Positions 31,104 through 43,200 of a stretch of 64,000 nucleotides of DNA are shown here, piece by piece. The stretch covers positions 80,029,574 through 80,093,573 of the forward strand of contig NC_087063.1 in NCBI RefSeq assembly GCF_963678635.1. The letters run 5' to 3'. Below the pieces are notes generated by a model, which was given only the letters and a program-made list of their open reading frames with translations, did no database searches and was not told the origin of the DNA. A program made the position numbers and the translations under genes. The stretch's first letter is position 1. Every line of letters starts with the position of its first letter. The DNA comes from Symsagittifera roscoffensis (Eukaryota; Xenacoelomorpha; Acoela; Convolutidae).

Positions 31104-34100
31104 ATGTTCAAAATAAGACATGTCGGCTTTGCGTTTTGTCGGTTTTGTGCTCACGACAGCAAGAAAGTATTGATTAAAACTGGAACTGTTGAGTATTTGG
31201 ATGCTGCAGCTACACCACACACGTCACAAGTAGGTGGAACTGAATTATTTTTCAGCATGAAGCTGCTTCGATTGTTCATTGAATGGATGGAATTTGTGGT
31301 TTTAATTCAATTTATTTTTTTTTGGGACGCTTTTATTATTTTTCACTTTCCGCAAAACATCTGGTTTTTCTCAAAAGTGCTGGGCCGATTTTCAAAAAAA
31401 GGTACCAAAGGAAAGACTGGTTGTTCTTCTACGTGCTTGCATATTCCGCTCATCTCTTTTTTCTGTACCCCACGTTCTACGGCCTTCAAAAGTTTCATTG
31501 GGGAGTTTTTTGAGATTTAAGCAGTCGTTGTAATTGTTTAACTCTCAATATTGATTTTTCGCGGTTCGACTTGATTTTTTTCAAGTTCAGTTTGCTTCCT
31601 TAGCTAAAAGAAAAGCAAATTCCACTATCAACAACAAAATTGTAAAAGTCACGAAAAATGTGATCGAATTTAGTTAGAAAGTGGTTTTTAATTTTAAGAT
31701 TTTCCAGCGGAATAAAAACTGTACTTATTGATCCAGTCTTCTCAAATTGATTCATCTTTATGAAAACTGTCAATCATAAATTGTTCTTGAGTTCTTTACT
31801 TGCGTTTAGTCGGTTTTTTTTTCAACAAGCCCGGTTTTTCTCTTTACTTGCGTTCATTGAATTCTTTAAAATCTTTTCATTTTCTTTGTTAAAAAGAAGG
31901 CAAACTCCACTATCGAACAGCGAAATTGCAAAGGTCACGAAAAACGTAATCAAATTCTAATTTCGAACGTGGATTTAATTTGTCAGATTTCTCAGCGGAA
32001 TGAAAGTCTTGAAATTTAGAGCTTTAACTTCATTTTTTTTCGAATATTTTTTGTTTCCTTGTTCTTTTACACCTTTTTCCAGTCATCTGTTAGCTATGTT
32101 CTTTATTCGAACGCAGGTGACCTCATTTGATCCCACTAGTGCTTCAGTGGACTCACACGAGTCATCCACTCACTTGAATGATCTATCTTCTGAGTTGCCT
32201 CGAGTGCTGTATAATGAGAGAGAGACCCACCCTAGAGACCTGCCCCCTGAGTTCGTGTCCAACTACCCATTTGCCCAGGCAAGTAACCACAGTAGCAGCT
32301 ACCATTTAAATTTGCCGGAACCTAATTTTAAAGTGTCAGAAAGGAAGTGGGTTATTTTCCTTTTGTAGCCACCCCAATGTAGCATCAAAGCCCCACCAAA
32401 ATAGGGTTTTTCTATTATGGGGCTGTATTTAGGGGGGGGGGGTATGAGACAGCTATAATAGGAAAAATAATAGCCGCAAAAGCGGTGGATGTTTAAGGAA
32501 AAAGAAGCCTACTTTTCAGGATCCTCATACAATCGTTTCAATTTTTTTTTCATAGTTAATTCTCGGTTTATTATGGCTGAATGTGTGATTTATGTAAGGT
32601 ATGAGTAACTTTTCTTTTCACATTAATTAGTTACCATCCAAATATTCATTACATTATCACGATGCTGATATAGTTTCCTAAGCAGAAATTCAATTATGGA
32701 GGGGGATGGGTGGGTAAAACAACCATCATAAAGCCCATGGTAAAAAAGGCATACATTCATCCCGAACTTCAACATTCTGTCAATTCCTGGTGGTAGGATC
32801 TTTCACGTACAGAATCATTTACCAACGAAAGGTCAGTACGAAATAATCTGTTTATTTATTGGCGGAAACGACACTTTCAACGGTACCCAACCCTCCCCAC
32901 GCGATCCCGAAGACATTGGAAATCCCATCTGTGCGAAAGGGTATACGTGTTAGGCATCCCCCCAGGAGTTGATAAATTGACCAACGACATAACAGATCGC
33001 CATCTCGAGGTAGACAAAGTTATTCAACGCGAGGCCATAGGAGATACTTGGGTCTATAGAAGTATTAAACGGAAAATATACTGTGAAGCCGATATCGCAA
33101 ACGACGACGTTCACATAACCCAAGAATCCCTGAGAGGTCTTCGAACAATCCTGCAAAACAACGTTCTGCGATCAAAGTGGTCTTTGGAAACATCCCAAGA
33201 CAAGCACACAGAAGTATTTCACTGCTGTCAGTGGTGCAATTGCGGAACCTACAAGCCTCTCTAAGTGAGTTTATAGCTCTCGGAACCCCAATACGGGTTC
33301 CACTGTTATAGACTTGCTTATTTTTCTATCTTTAAGTCATCTCAAGCTCTCGGAACTCCTAACGGGTTCCACGACGAGAGGTGATTTCTCATCTAAATAC
33401 ATCTACCAGCTAGTAGCCCGATAGTAAATCACAACAAAACATATCCCCAAAAAAACCCATTCAAACAGCCCCAAATAAATGAGTTCTCAAAACCCATAAA
33501 CAAAAGAGACGCAGTATATAACTGTGGGTCATGTGGCGAAAGTATGCACATGACTACAAACTGTACAGACTTGGAAGAAAATGCCATAAACGTATTGAAA
33601 TAACTGAACAATAATGTTCTTCTGTTATGTAACAGATGTGTGGGAAATAACCAGAAGGATGCAATTATTAATACTAAACATGCGAATGAAAGCACTCAAA
33701 AAATACAAACAATCGAAGAAGGCATCAAAGAACTCAAGGAAGCGATGATTGAAATCAAATCAGAAATGCAACAAAAACAAGTTGCGCCAGAAGCGAAAAA
33801 ACCCACACCCAAAAACGGGAAAGCATCCCAAAAAGAATACGATGGCATACGCATAAGAGGCATAACCGAGTCAGAGGCAACAGACGCCAGGTCAAGAGCG
33901 GACGAAGATATGCAAAAAGTGATTCATCTTCTTGATGTGATGGACGTCAAGTGCCCAATAAGTGATCTCAGAAGACTCGGAAAATACGCGGAAAATAAAA
34001 ATCGTCCGTTAGTTCTAAGAGTCTCTGCGCCATGGGAGAAACGAAGAATCCTTCTTTCTCTACACAAGCTCAAAGGCTACGAACACAAAGTATTCATAAG

Positions 34101-37100
34101 CAAAGAGCTAACACCTGATAAACAGGAAATCGAAAACAACATGCTTAAAACAAGACGTGATATCATTAAATCCGGAAAATTCGAGAGCACACAACTGCGA
34201 CTAAGAAATCTAAAATTAATTAGAAAAACTGAAAACGGCTGGGTAGAAGTAAAACCCGATGACGATTCAGCCTGATTAACCCAAAAACAAAAACTGGTAT
34301 CAACAATACTCACCTTTAATGTAAGAAGTTTGATAGAAATATCACGGCGAACTTGTTTAGTAAATGCAATCTGTCTTTCAAATAAACATGATATTTTATG
34401 TCTAACTGAAACATGGCTGACTGTTGAAGTAAGATCCGAAACTCTTTTCATACCCCTCTCGAAATCTACAGATGTGATTGACCATCAAAAAATTACCAGA
34501 CGAAACATGGCGGTGTCTTAATTGCCATCAGAAACAACTCTAAACATCAACATGTACCAATAAACTCAAATATTGAACAAGTTACATTGAGACTAGTTGA
34601 TTTCGAAAATATATCCTCTCTCATTTGCTGTGTTTATTGCCCACCAAAAGATAGCCCACATAGACCAACAGCCTTTTCTATTGTTGATTTCTTAACCAAA
34701 ATTAGCTCAACTGCAAAAGACTTGAATTGTGAACAAACAATGATAACTGGAGATATAAATTTTTCGAAAACTGACTGGAAAGCAATGGCATCAGATGATC
34801 CCGAGGAAGATCTAATCCTTGAAACCTTAATTGATTACAATTTTGAACAAAAATTGGCGCCTGAAAAAGCAAAAAGCTTAGATGTTTTCCTAGTCAACAA
34901 CCCCTCCCGTATAATTAATTCATTCATTGATGAAAATGTTAATAAAATGTATTCAATAGAAAATAAAAACCTCAGTGATCACAATGCCTTTTAACAGAAA
35001 TCGATCTGAAACAAAGGCATATTGAAACAAGAAGTGATGACAAAGTATAATAGTCATTCAAAAGAGCAGATTGGAGTGAAATCAACACTACAATAATCAA
35101 TAATCCCTTCACACCGTTTTGCTTTAGTAGCTGCGATTTTTTACTTGATCAATGGTACACCTGGCTTTGGAGAATTCTGAAAGAAAATATACCTAGAGTA
35201 ACAGAACATAGAGCCACACTCCCCCCTTGGATCACACCCCCAACCTCCCACCTTATTAAGCGCAAAGAAACTTTACTTCGGAAACAGCAATCCTGTCCGA
35301 ATCCAGAAATTCTATCTAAAACTACAAACTTAGAAGAAAAAAATAAAAATTTCTGCTGATAAAGATCTGAAAAACTACGAATTAGAGATTTTTGCACCAA
35401 GAAAGTTTAGTACAATTCAGAAGTGTTTGCGAAGCATAAGAAGAGCACCTAGACTACCTTCGATAATGAAACTTGACGGCAAAGAACTTGAGACAGACAG
35501 ACAAAAATGCGATGCGTTTAATTAATTCTTCTGTAGTGTATTTACGAAAGCGGAACAAATAACCGAATTAAGTATCTTTGAAAAAGCAAAATACAACCAC
35601 ATCGAGATGAATAAAGACTGCATTGAGAAAATAATGCTCGAACTAGACATCAATAAAGCAACAGGTCCAGATAATTTGGGAAATCTTGTCTACACAAACT
35701 TAGCGAAAACAGTATCAAAATCAGTCCTCCTAATTTTTCAAACTTTTTTGAATAAATGTATATTCTCAGAAACATGGAAGTTAAGTGAAGTTGTCCCAAT
35801 CTTCAAAGATGGGAACAAATGCGATATTAAAAGATACAGACCGATAAGTTTACTGATAAGATACAGACCGATAAGTTTGCTGCATCTCAAAAATTTTCGA
35901 AATGGTTTTATTTGACTACATTTATGAAAGAGTGCGACATCAACTTCATAACTCTCAATATGGTTTTCGTAAAAAACTTTCAGCAATTACCCAATTCCTT
36001 GCTTGCTTACATCAAGTATACCTAAATTATGATGACCAAACGACCAAAAATATAACAGAGCTCTATCTAGATTTTGAAAAAGCTTTTGACTGCGTTCCGC
36101 ATCAACTTTTAATGCATAAATTGAAGTGTTATGGTTTTGGAGGAAAAGCACTAATAGCCTCTTATTTATTTCTTCGAAAACAGTATGTGCGAATAAACAA
36201 AGCAAAGTCTAAGATATGTTACGCAACAGGTGGTGTCCCTCAAGGTTCTCTATTGGGACCATTACTTTTCATACTATATATAAACAACTTACCAGATAAC
36301 TTGAATCTAGTTGACTCTTTTGGATATGCCGATGACTTTAAGGTTATAGCAACAACTCAAACAGAAATGAACTATGCCACTACGTCAATTGAAAATTGGT
36401 GTAGTAAAAACCAAATGCGTCTAAATACCGGAAAATGTACTCTCGTTAATTTCAAAAACTAGCTGGAAGGTCAAATTTATGGAAATATTCTAAATCGAAA
36501 CTGAACAAAAGGATCTAGGAATTTTAGTAACACCCACTCTCTCATGGAATGTAAATGCGTCTAAGCGTTGTCAGAAGTCGCTATCGGCTTTTTACTCACT
36601 AAAGCGTAACCTCTCTAAAAACTGTCCTAAAACTTCTAAGCTAAATGCACTACTCGAAATCAAACCTCCGAGCAATTGAAAAGGATCAGCGAAAGGCGAC
36701 CAAATGGATGCTTAACTCACATATCCCATATAAGTGTAGACTACAAAAATTAAGAATGCTACCGCTGTCTCTGTACATTGAAATGCACGACCTCCTTCTG
36801 TTCATTTCTATAGTTCGCAATAACTACGAAATTGACATTAACCAATATGCCAAAAACACCAAAAGCTCAACGAGACAAAATGAAAGAAACGAATATCAAA
36901 TACCGAAAACTCGCCTAAAGAAAACCAACTCAGACTTCTTCATTAGATGCCCAGCACTTTTCAATGTCATAATTCGACATACCTCAAACTAGTTAACTGA
37001 CATACAGAAATCTGACATAGCGGAAACTTATTGGAAATTCTTCGAAGGATACTCAGAAATGGACAGCTGCACATGGCGAATAATGTGTCCATGTGGAAAC

Positions 37101-37188
37101 TGTAACCCAAATGGAAAACTCAGAACTCATTAACACTAAAACTACATTTTGGGTACAAAACCATGGGATAACAACCCTAAATCCTGTT

Positions 37189-37243
<55 letters not shown>

Positions 37244-40200
37244 AACATAATTGAAAATTATCTCTGCTAACACTCCAGTTATAAGTGTTATTGAATGATG
37301 GGCTGTTTTTTTGAATGTCGACTTTTGATATGTTTTTAACTTCAAATTAATGTGCTGAATTATGCTTTCAAATTGCTGTTTGTTGGCTATGATGTTTGTT
37401 AACTTGTTGCAGAGTAGAGTGTTGAAGTGGCTGGAATGGAGTGACATGATGAAGAGAAGGAAGAGGCTAGACATCCCAGAATTCTACCCCGGATCGATTC
37501 TCAGAGTGGACTACGCAGACCCACACGCCACAAACGGCAAGTCAATGCAACCCTCTCCGCTCAACGAGTTGTCTGTTTTTATGATTATTTTGCATGCTTA
37601 TATGGCGTTATGCGTGATTTTTTTGAGATAAAGCATGAAGATCAAATGTTTTCAAAATAGTAAATTAGTTGCATAGCTAAGTTACACGAAAAGTAACAGC
37701 GAATCTTTTTCTTCACTGTGCTTAGTAATTTAAGCTACGAGTCAAAGGCCCAGCATACGAGTAATTCTGCCCTTCGTGAAGAACCGTTGTTGTCTGCTTA
37801 AGAAGTACCTGCAATTTTTTTGGCTGTTTTTCTGGGCTGTGTTGTGTAGTGATGCCTCACCCCCAATCAACGAGCACGGATCATTGTGGGCCTCGGAAAT
37901 CCGACCTTTTGGGCTCTCAACCTCATATGAGCATTTTCTTTATGGTATAGTGGGTTTTTTTACAGGGCGAAGTATGGTTATTACCCTTGCGATAAGCAAG
38001 GGTATTGCAATCGCGTACTAGGCTTTTTTCAGGACTCATTGGACTCCTGGTGTACCTTGCTTCATATTGAATTCAAATTTTGTAGTGTCTGTTGCACACT
38101 CCACTTGGTGGTAACGAATGCTCGTGGAACGGCAAAGGTTTTCTGTTCGAATCTGACCAGGGCCAGTTGTTTTTCAAACGGTAAATATTCCGGATCAAAA
38201 AAATTTTGACCTGTTATTTGTCTGCTTATGTTTTGTCGGCTTAGTTGCCATATCTAAGAATCGTTTATTTTTAGCTGTAAACAATTCTCTTTGCAGTTGA
38301 TTTTAGCATTTTAAAAATCAGACCGAATCGAAGTTTGCTTTTCACATTGGTAGTAATTTTACCAGCTCGATTTTTTCATTTTGTTTTTATTGCTTAATAT
38401 CTTTCGGCTTAATTAATATCGACTGAGTAGCTTCTTATTGTGTCGTTATGACCAAAAACAGTTTGTGTTTTTTGTGCGAGAGTGTGTGTGCTCTGAGGGG
38501 AAAGGGACTTGACATTTTTATAAGTTAAGAATTTTTTGTATTTTTTTGGCATGAAGGGTTTCTGCTCAAGTATTTTCGGCTTTCTTGTGCCTGCTTAAGA
38601 AGTACCTGCAATTATAATAACTTAAGTAATTATAAATTCAAATCCATTCAACCATCCTGCGCATCTGGCGTAGAGATAAAACAACAACTTTAGATGGCAA
38701 AGGATGGCTGCTCGAATCTGGCCGGGCCCTTTTTGTAAACTAGAGTTTTGTGCTTTTTCGGACTATTGTCAGTCTGTTTATTTTTGACGGCTTGGTTCCC
38801 GTAGCTCGATCGCTTAGCTTTCTTCCAAGTTGCTGTATCCCCATGCTTGAGACGACAAAGCCCGACGACAAAAATCATTGAGGTAAAAACAACAACTTAA
38901 GATGGCAAAGGCTTGATGTTCGAATCCGGCTGGGCCCATCCTCGGCGAAGGGGAGTTGGGTCGAAGTTGCCGGTGTTTCAGTGGGATGGCTGAATATCGC
39001 ATAACTGTTGGTGACATCAATTCAGGTTACGACAGTATAAGTGGATTCTTTTTTGGATAAAACTTTTCTTCAAGTCTACAATACTGGCTATTCGGCATGT
39101 CTGTGGGTACCAAATATCACGCAAAAACTTGACTGCCAACAGTTGATGTTATCCTGGTTTCTAATTTACTGTCTTAATTACTCTTAAGTTTTAAGTCGAA
39201 TTTCTTCGGAAGTTATTGCTGGAAATCGCCGAATTATTGGTGAATGCAATTCAGGAACCGGCGGGAGTATAGGTGCTTCTCTTCCCTGCTGTTGTATCCC
39301 AGCATAATTGATTGTTCTAAACAAGAATTGCCTTGAATTGCTGTCCCCAATTTCGAAGTCAGCTCTTTGTCGTTTAATTTTAGTGCTATTTAGAAGTCAG
39401 CATCTTCGTCGCCTCATGCTGAGATTGAAGGGAGTTCAGAGCTCCCGCTCCATCATGATATGAAATCTGAGGAACTCAGATTTCAAACGATTGAAGCCAC
39501 AGTTCATACGTTTTAAGGACTGTCGGGTTTTGACAAAGTTAAAAATACGATGAGCGTTGTGTTGCGACTCATATTAGTCTGAGCAGGAATCTCCTTCATC
39601 ACAATTATCACTTAAATAGCTGTTAGTTGAGCTAGTCATATGTGCGCTATCCTAGGTACTTCATATCCGCTGTCAGACATTTGAGGTGGCGCAAGTCCTA
39701 GAAGCTTGGAAGGGTTGAATTTGTTGTTAACCTCATTGTGGTGATTTCCTGAAAGCTTTCCTGATGTCCTGAAAGCTTTCCTGACGAATCGCCACGGGAA
39801 GTTTTAGTTGCATCGTGAAAGTCGTCAATATTTGACGTCATTACGCTATTAGTGATTCTCTTGAGGGCAATTTTAGCTGAATTTGGAGTTGTTCTAGTTT
39901 GTTTGTTGACTGATAGAGATCAGATGTGTGCTCCATAGTTCAGCTCACTGAGCCCGATGCCGTCATATATTACTGTCTTTATTTCCTTCGAACAAACCCT
40001 GCATTTTCCTGACAAATTTTCTAAGTATAGTTTCGTTTTTGCATCTGCCCACTGCTGGTTTTGGCGTTTTTTGTTTCGAGTAAACCATCAGAATTCGCGT
40101 CCATTAATTCGAATTTCGGTTCAAGTGGAGCAGGATTTTTCTTAAATTCGAGCTGGGGAGCAAGGAACAGTTCCTTTGTCCAAGTTATAAAATGGTTGAT

Positions 40201-43200
40201 GATGACTTGCCACAAAGTTTCAAATTTCTATTGTCGAGCCAATTGTGCAGCTCTCCTAGGTATGGCCTAGTTTGACTAAGTTTTCTTGCCTGTGGTTTTG
40301 AAGTCATCAAAATTATATCGTCTGCGTATGTAACTGTTGAAACCCTATCTAGTGACGAAGAAAGCTTTTCCATACAAATTTTAAATAGCATTGATAATAT
40401 TACTTCTCGCTGCGGTACCCTTTGTTTTACTTCTTTTGATTTCGATATTCAACTTAGGTGAACGGACCCTGTAGATGTATTTTTATTCAGTGTCTGGTGC
40501 TGTAAGGTAGCGGTCACGTGGTTTATTTTTGAATACCAGCTATACGGTGTTCTTTATGATATAGAAGGCCCTGGCAGCCTAAAGCTCATCTCAGAAGCTG
40601 TATTGGTTTTTAGACTTTTGAACGTTGTTGATAACTACAGATGTGCATTCATACATTTATGAATGCACTTAGGAGTAGATGCATAATTCGAGTTTAGTTG
40701 AAATTCATCTGATGAGAAATAAGTAATTAGTAATATCCAAATGCGAACGTGGAAGTGGCGCGAAAACGATTTAAGTTTCGAAAGTAGAATTTAATTTTTA
40801 GATTTTCCAGTTCTCTCAAATTGGGTTAGTGTTAATCAAAGCACCAATCATGAATTGTTCTCGAAACTCAAAGAGCTTTGAGGGCATATATTTCTTTAAA
40901 ATTCGAAACCTGAAGTTTTTTCAAACCACAAGTGAGGGTTTTTTTTCGGTTTCCTTGCGTTCATTACCCTTTGTCCAACCGTTAGTTGGCTATGCTTTTA
41001 CTTTTATCAACCCTCCCCCTCTATGGTACCCAGTTTAAAATATCCACCTTTATGAAAAATCCTTAAGCCTTTGATATATATCATACCCATTGCTCTTGTA
41101 GCTACGGTAAAATATTCGTTGCCTGATTTTTGTTGGGTTTCGATTTTTGTGGCGTTCGATTTAGATTCTTTGGCGTTCCCTGGAAAATTTTTTGTTTTAG
41201 TTTTGATGTTGCTTGTTTTATCTGAATTTGATCAAAGCAAAAAAGAGCACATGTTTTCACAAAATAAACGTTTCTAGGAAAAGGCAATTTAGGAGCCTCG
41301 AGCTTTAAAAGAAAACAGTTAACTTTCGATTCGATCAGTTTTCGTAAAATTTGCATTTTGTCTATTTATTAAGCTAAATTATACGCCGAACTGTTTTTAT
41401 ATGCCTATCTGTTTTTGCGTATTTATTATTAAGATTAATGAACTTAGTGGGTACTACTATATAGGTTTTTTTTGTGTTTTTAAGGAAAAAATCTTAAAGT
41501 TTGTTCACGCTCAATTTTGATTTTTCACGGTTTGACGTTTGATTCCTTTTCATGTTCAGTTTATTTCCATTGTTTTTGTCTATTTATTAAGCTAAATTAT
41601 ACGCCGAACTGTTTTTATATGCCTATCTGTTTTTGCGTATTTATTATTAAGATTAATGAACTTAGTGGGTACTACTATATAGGTTTTTTTTGTGTTTTTA
41701 AGGAAAAAATCTTAAAGTTTGTTCACGCTCAATTTTGATTTTTCACGGTTTGACGTTTGATTCCTTTTCATGTTCAGTTTATTTCCATTGTTGAAAGGAA
41801 GGCAAACTCCACTATCGAACAGCCTTATGGTAATGATCCCGAAAAACTAGAAGTGGAGCACGTTTTTCTAAACCTTTACAATAGTGCTGTTCGATAGAAA
41901 TTACACCCACCTTTATAAAAAAAACCTAAAAGAAAAGATTTTATACCTAGCAAGGAGTCCCCCTTGAGAAAATACAAATAAGAAATAGATTCGAGGCATA
42001 TATTTCTTTAAAATTCGAAACCTGAAGTTTTTTCAAACCACAAGTGAGGGTTTTTTTTTCGGTTTCCTTGCGTTCATTACCCTTTGTCCAACCGTTAGTT
42101 GGCTATGCTTTTACTTTTATCAACCCTCCCCCTCTATGGTACCCAGTTTAAAATATCCACCTTTATGAAAAACCCTTAAGCCTTTGATATATATCATACC
42201 CATTGCTCTTGTAGCTACGGTAAAATATTCGTTGCCTGATTTTTGTTGGGTTTCGATTTTTGTGGCGTTCGATTTAGATTCTTTGGCGTTCCCTGGAAAA
42301 TTTTTTGTTTTAGTTTTGATGTTGCTTGTTTTATCTGAATTTGATCAAAGCAAAAAAGAGCACATGTTTTCACAAAATAAACGTTTCTAGGAAAAGGCAA
42401 TTTAGGAGCCTCGAGCTTTAAAAGAAAACAGTTAACTTTCGATCAGTTTTCGTAAAATTTGCATTTTGTCTATTTATTAAGCTAAATTATACGCCGAACT
42501 GTTTTTATATGCCTATCTGTTTTTGCGTATTTATTATTAAGATTAATGAACGTAGTGGGTACTACTATATAGGTTTTTTTGTGTTTTTAAGGAAAAAGTC
42601 TTAAAGTTTGTTCACGCGCAATTTTGATTTTTCACGGTTTGACGTTTGATTCCTTTTCATGTTCAGTTTATTTCCATTGTTGAAAGGAAGGCAAACTCCA
42701 CTATCGAACAGCCTTATGGTAATGATCCCGAAAAACTAGAAGTGGAGCACGTTTTTCTAAACCTTTACAATAGTGCTGTTCGATAGAAATTACACCCACC
42801 TTTATAAAAAAAAACCTAAAAGAAAAGATTTTATACCTAGCAAGGAGTCCCCCTTGAGAAAATACAAATAAGAAATAGATTCGAGAAATTCAAAGAGCTC
42901 AAAGGGCATCTATTGTTTTCTTTGAAATTGGAAAGTTGAGATTTTTTTTCAACAAAGTCAGTTTTTCGGTTTCCTTGCGTTCCTTGCTATTTTCCACCTG
43001 CCAGCTGGTTATGTTTGATTTTTTGTGATGTTAATTTTTGTTTAGGAATGAACTTTTTCGTGGGTCGTGTACTCTACCGCAGCCAGCTATCCGGAATACG
43101 ACACTCTGTTTTCCTCAGGAATGTTCTAGAAACTGCAGGCTCTTCTGGTTCCCCGTCAACTACCGCAGGAGAGGGTGTAGAGATGGAGATTGAACTGTAT

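Larger units (their letters stand above)
32700..37243 (+). mobile_element. CR1-like LINE inside MRPL19 intron 2
   Basis: A non-LTR element in the same direction as the gene. In order: an SGNH-hydrolase (esterase) domain, a PHD-like zinc module, a coiled-coil/RRM-like ORF1, an APE-type endonuclease, RT, a C-terminal part, and a (CTA)n tail at 37189-37243. Esterase plus PHD in the first ORF is known for CR1-like clades. Frameshifts in the esterase and RT parts make this copy inactive. The exact 5' end is not visible; 32700 is the first coding trace, not a proven border. It makes up most of intron 2. Confidence 0.85.

Noticed and set aside
32083-32116. Alternative MRPL19 exon 2 start after TTTTTCCAG (32082)
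   Set aside because: The pyrimidine tract is better, but the phase does not fit the end of exon 1; the AG at 32116 keeps phase 0.
37189-37243. CTA array as a telomere-like or CRISPR-like repeat
   Set aside because: It sits exactly at a LINE 3' end and is a plain trinucleotide tail; this is animal DNA with no CRISPR context.
38140-38160. True tRNA gene at the B-box motif
   Set aside because: No cloverleaf can be drawn; arms and anticodon are missing.
41071-42390. Two identical 68-codon hydrophobic frames
   Set aside because: They are copies within the intronic tandem repeat and read over non-coding sequence.
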